From the NCBI GenBank assembly GCA_003167495.1, contig PMSX01000228.1:16279-80278 (forward strand): DNA of 64,000 nt, given 5' to 3'. Shown in pieces: positions 63,796-64,000 of the stretch. The stretch comes from Bryobacterales bacterium. Lineage in GTDB: Bacteria; Acidobacteriota; Terriglobia; Bryobacterales; Bryobacteraceae. Below the pieces are notes generated by a model, which had not been told where the DNA came from, did no database searches, and saw nothing but the letters and a program-made list of their open reading frames with translations. The position numbers and the translations under genes were made by a program. Positions within the stretch are counted from its first letter, which is position 1, and each line of letters begins with the position of its first letter.

Positions 63796-63840
63796 GAATT
63801 ATTGTCCTCTTCCCTGCACGAATTATTGCCCTCATCCCGG
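63793..63840 (-). repeat. 24-bp tandem duplication covering the receptor ribosome-binding site and start
   Basis: Two adjacent 24-bp units (63793-63816 and 63817-63840) share CACGAATTATTG on the plus strand and differ at only three positions. Each carries a purine-rich box and a GTG on the minus strand. The inner unit holds the real start. The outer GTG begins a six-codon frame (MQGRGQ) that stops within the inner unit, so initiating ribosomes would meet a decoy start first. Confidence 0.7.
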
Positions 63841-63922
63841 ATGACCGGGACCTGACGCAATGAACAGGACAATAAGAAGACTTGCAGCGCTAATCTGGCT
63901 TTCCCATAGAATTAGCGACCCG

Positions 63923-63951
63923 ATTATATTTGAGGCAAGTCAATTTGTCAA
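63923..63951 (-). promoter_or_regulatory. Consensus sigma-70-type promoter for the TonB receptor
   Basis: On the minus strand TTGACA (63951-63946) and TATAAT (63928-63923) are separated by exactly 17 nt, a perfect match to the housekeeping consensus. The expected start site is near 63916, giving an untranslated leader of ~120 nt before the GTG at 63795. It is the best promoter in the window. Confidence 0.75.
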
Positions 63952-64000
63952 GAAGTGAAGTCTTTTATGGAAATATTTTGGTGTTTTATCGCTAAATACG

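Noticed and set aside
1..64000. tRNA, rRNA genes and CRISPR arrays
   Set aside because: No cloverleaf-like sequence was noticed in the larger gaps, no rRNA-like stretch, and no regularly spaced direct repeats; a tRNA scan would be needed for certainty.

Overview
The window looks like a piece of an Acidobacteriota chromosome of moderately high G+C. The main pointers are families common in that phylum: a 1115-residue Oar-type TonB-dependent receptor with an N-terminal carboxypeptidase-regulatory-like domain, several giant beta-propeller/Y_Y_Y sensor kinases paired with LuxR-type regulators, a STAS-like small protein, a PEP-CTERM protein, and the 'NRANSQHSTGPRT' hypothetical family with a GGCAGGCA hairpin beside it. 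This assignment rests on family recognition, not on any search. I found no rRNA, tRNA or CRISPR array.

Layout. 1-6436 (+): a tightly overlapping respiratory operon (membrane protein cut by the window edge, diheme cytochrome c lipoprotein, Rieske protein, cytochrome b with a fused cytochrome c domain, CtaG fused to a polyferredoxin domain, heme farnesyltransferase), that is, a quinol:cytochrome c branch plus oxidase assembly. 6629-15657 (+): a nine-gene acyl-CoA operon (3-hydroxyacyl-CoA dehydrogenase, NDH-2, short-chain acyl-CoA dehydrogenase, OsmC, enoyl-CoA hydratase, class III CoA-transferase, RibA, RibB, acyl-CoA synthetase). It supplies its own electron sink (NDH-2) and flavin precursors. 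15955-20174 (+): an aldehyde dehydrogenase followed by LutABC lactate oxidation, convergent with a GAF-type sigma-54 activator.

20304-26670 and 33671-42725 hold two copies of one signalling module: propeller histidine kinase, LuxR response regulator, DoxX-like membrane protein and AAA+ sigma-54 activator. The second copy also has a five-PAS sigma-54 activator and a STAS protein. Between them, on the minus strand (26657-32265), lies an acetoin-type operon: acetoacetate-decarboxylase-like protein, acetolactate decarboxylase with an N-terminal ribbon-helix-helix-like extension, acetolactate synthase, WrbA, a tautomerase and a decayed D-lactate dehydrogenase remnant.

43181-48612 (+): a YWTD propeller protein, an enoyl-CoA isomerase-like protein, an ECF sigma factor, a benzoylformate-decarboxylase-like ThDP enzyme and a D-2-hydroxyacid dehydrogenase. 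48801-49413 is a broken tyrosine recombinase. 49505-54059 (-): a cohesin-like PEP-CTERM protein directly downstream of a 1279-residue dockerin-bearing secreted protein. 54295-58488 (-): a third propeller kinase/LuxR pair with a candidate sigma-54 promoter, plus a CheY-like receiver. 58690-64000: a SelA-like gene fragment, a YceI-like protein, an empty stretch, and the TonB receptor with a consensus -35/-10 promoter and a duplicated start region.

The right half carries several relics (D-lactate dehydrogenase, NDH-2 tail, integrase, SelA-like fragment, a start-less frame), which suggests a turnover region. Two metabolic enzymes have substitutions at textbook active-site positions: RibB His to Gln and benzoylformate decarboxylase His281 to Tyr.
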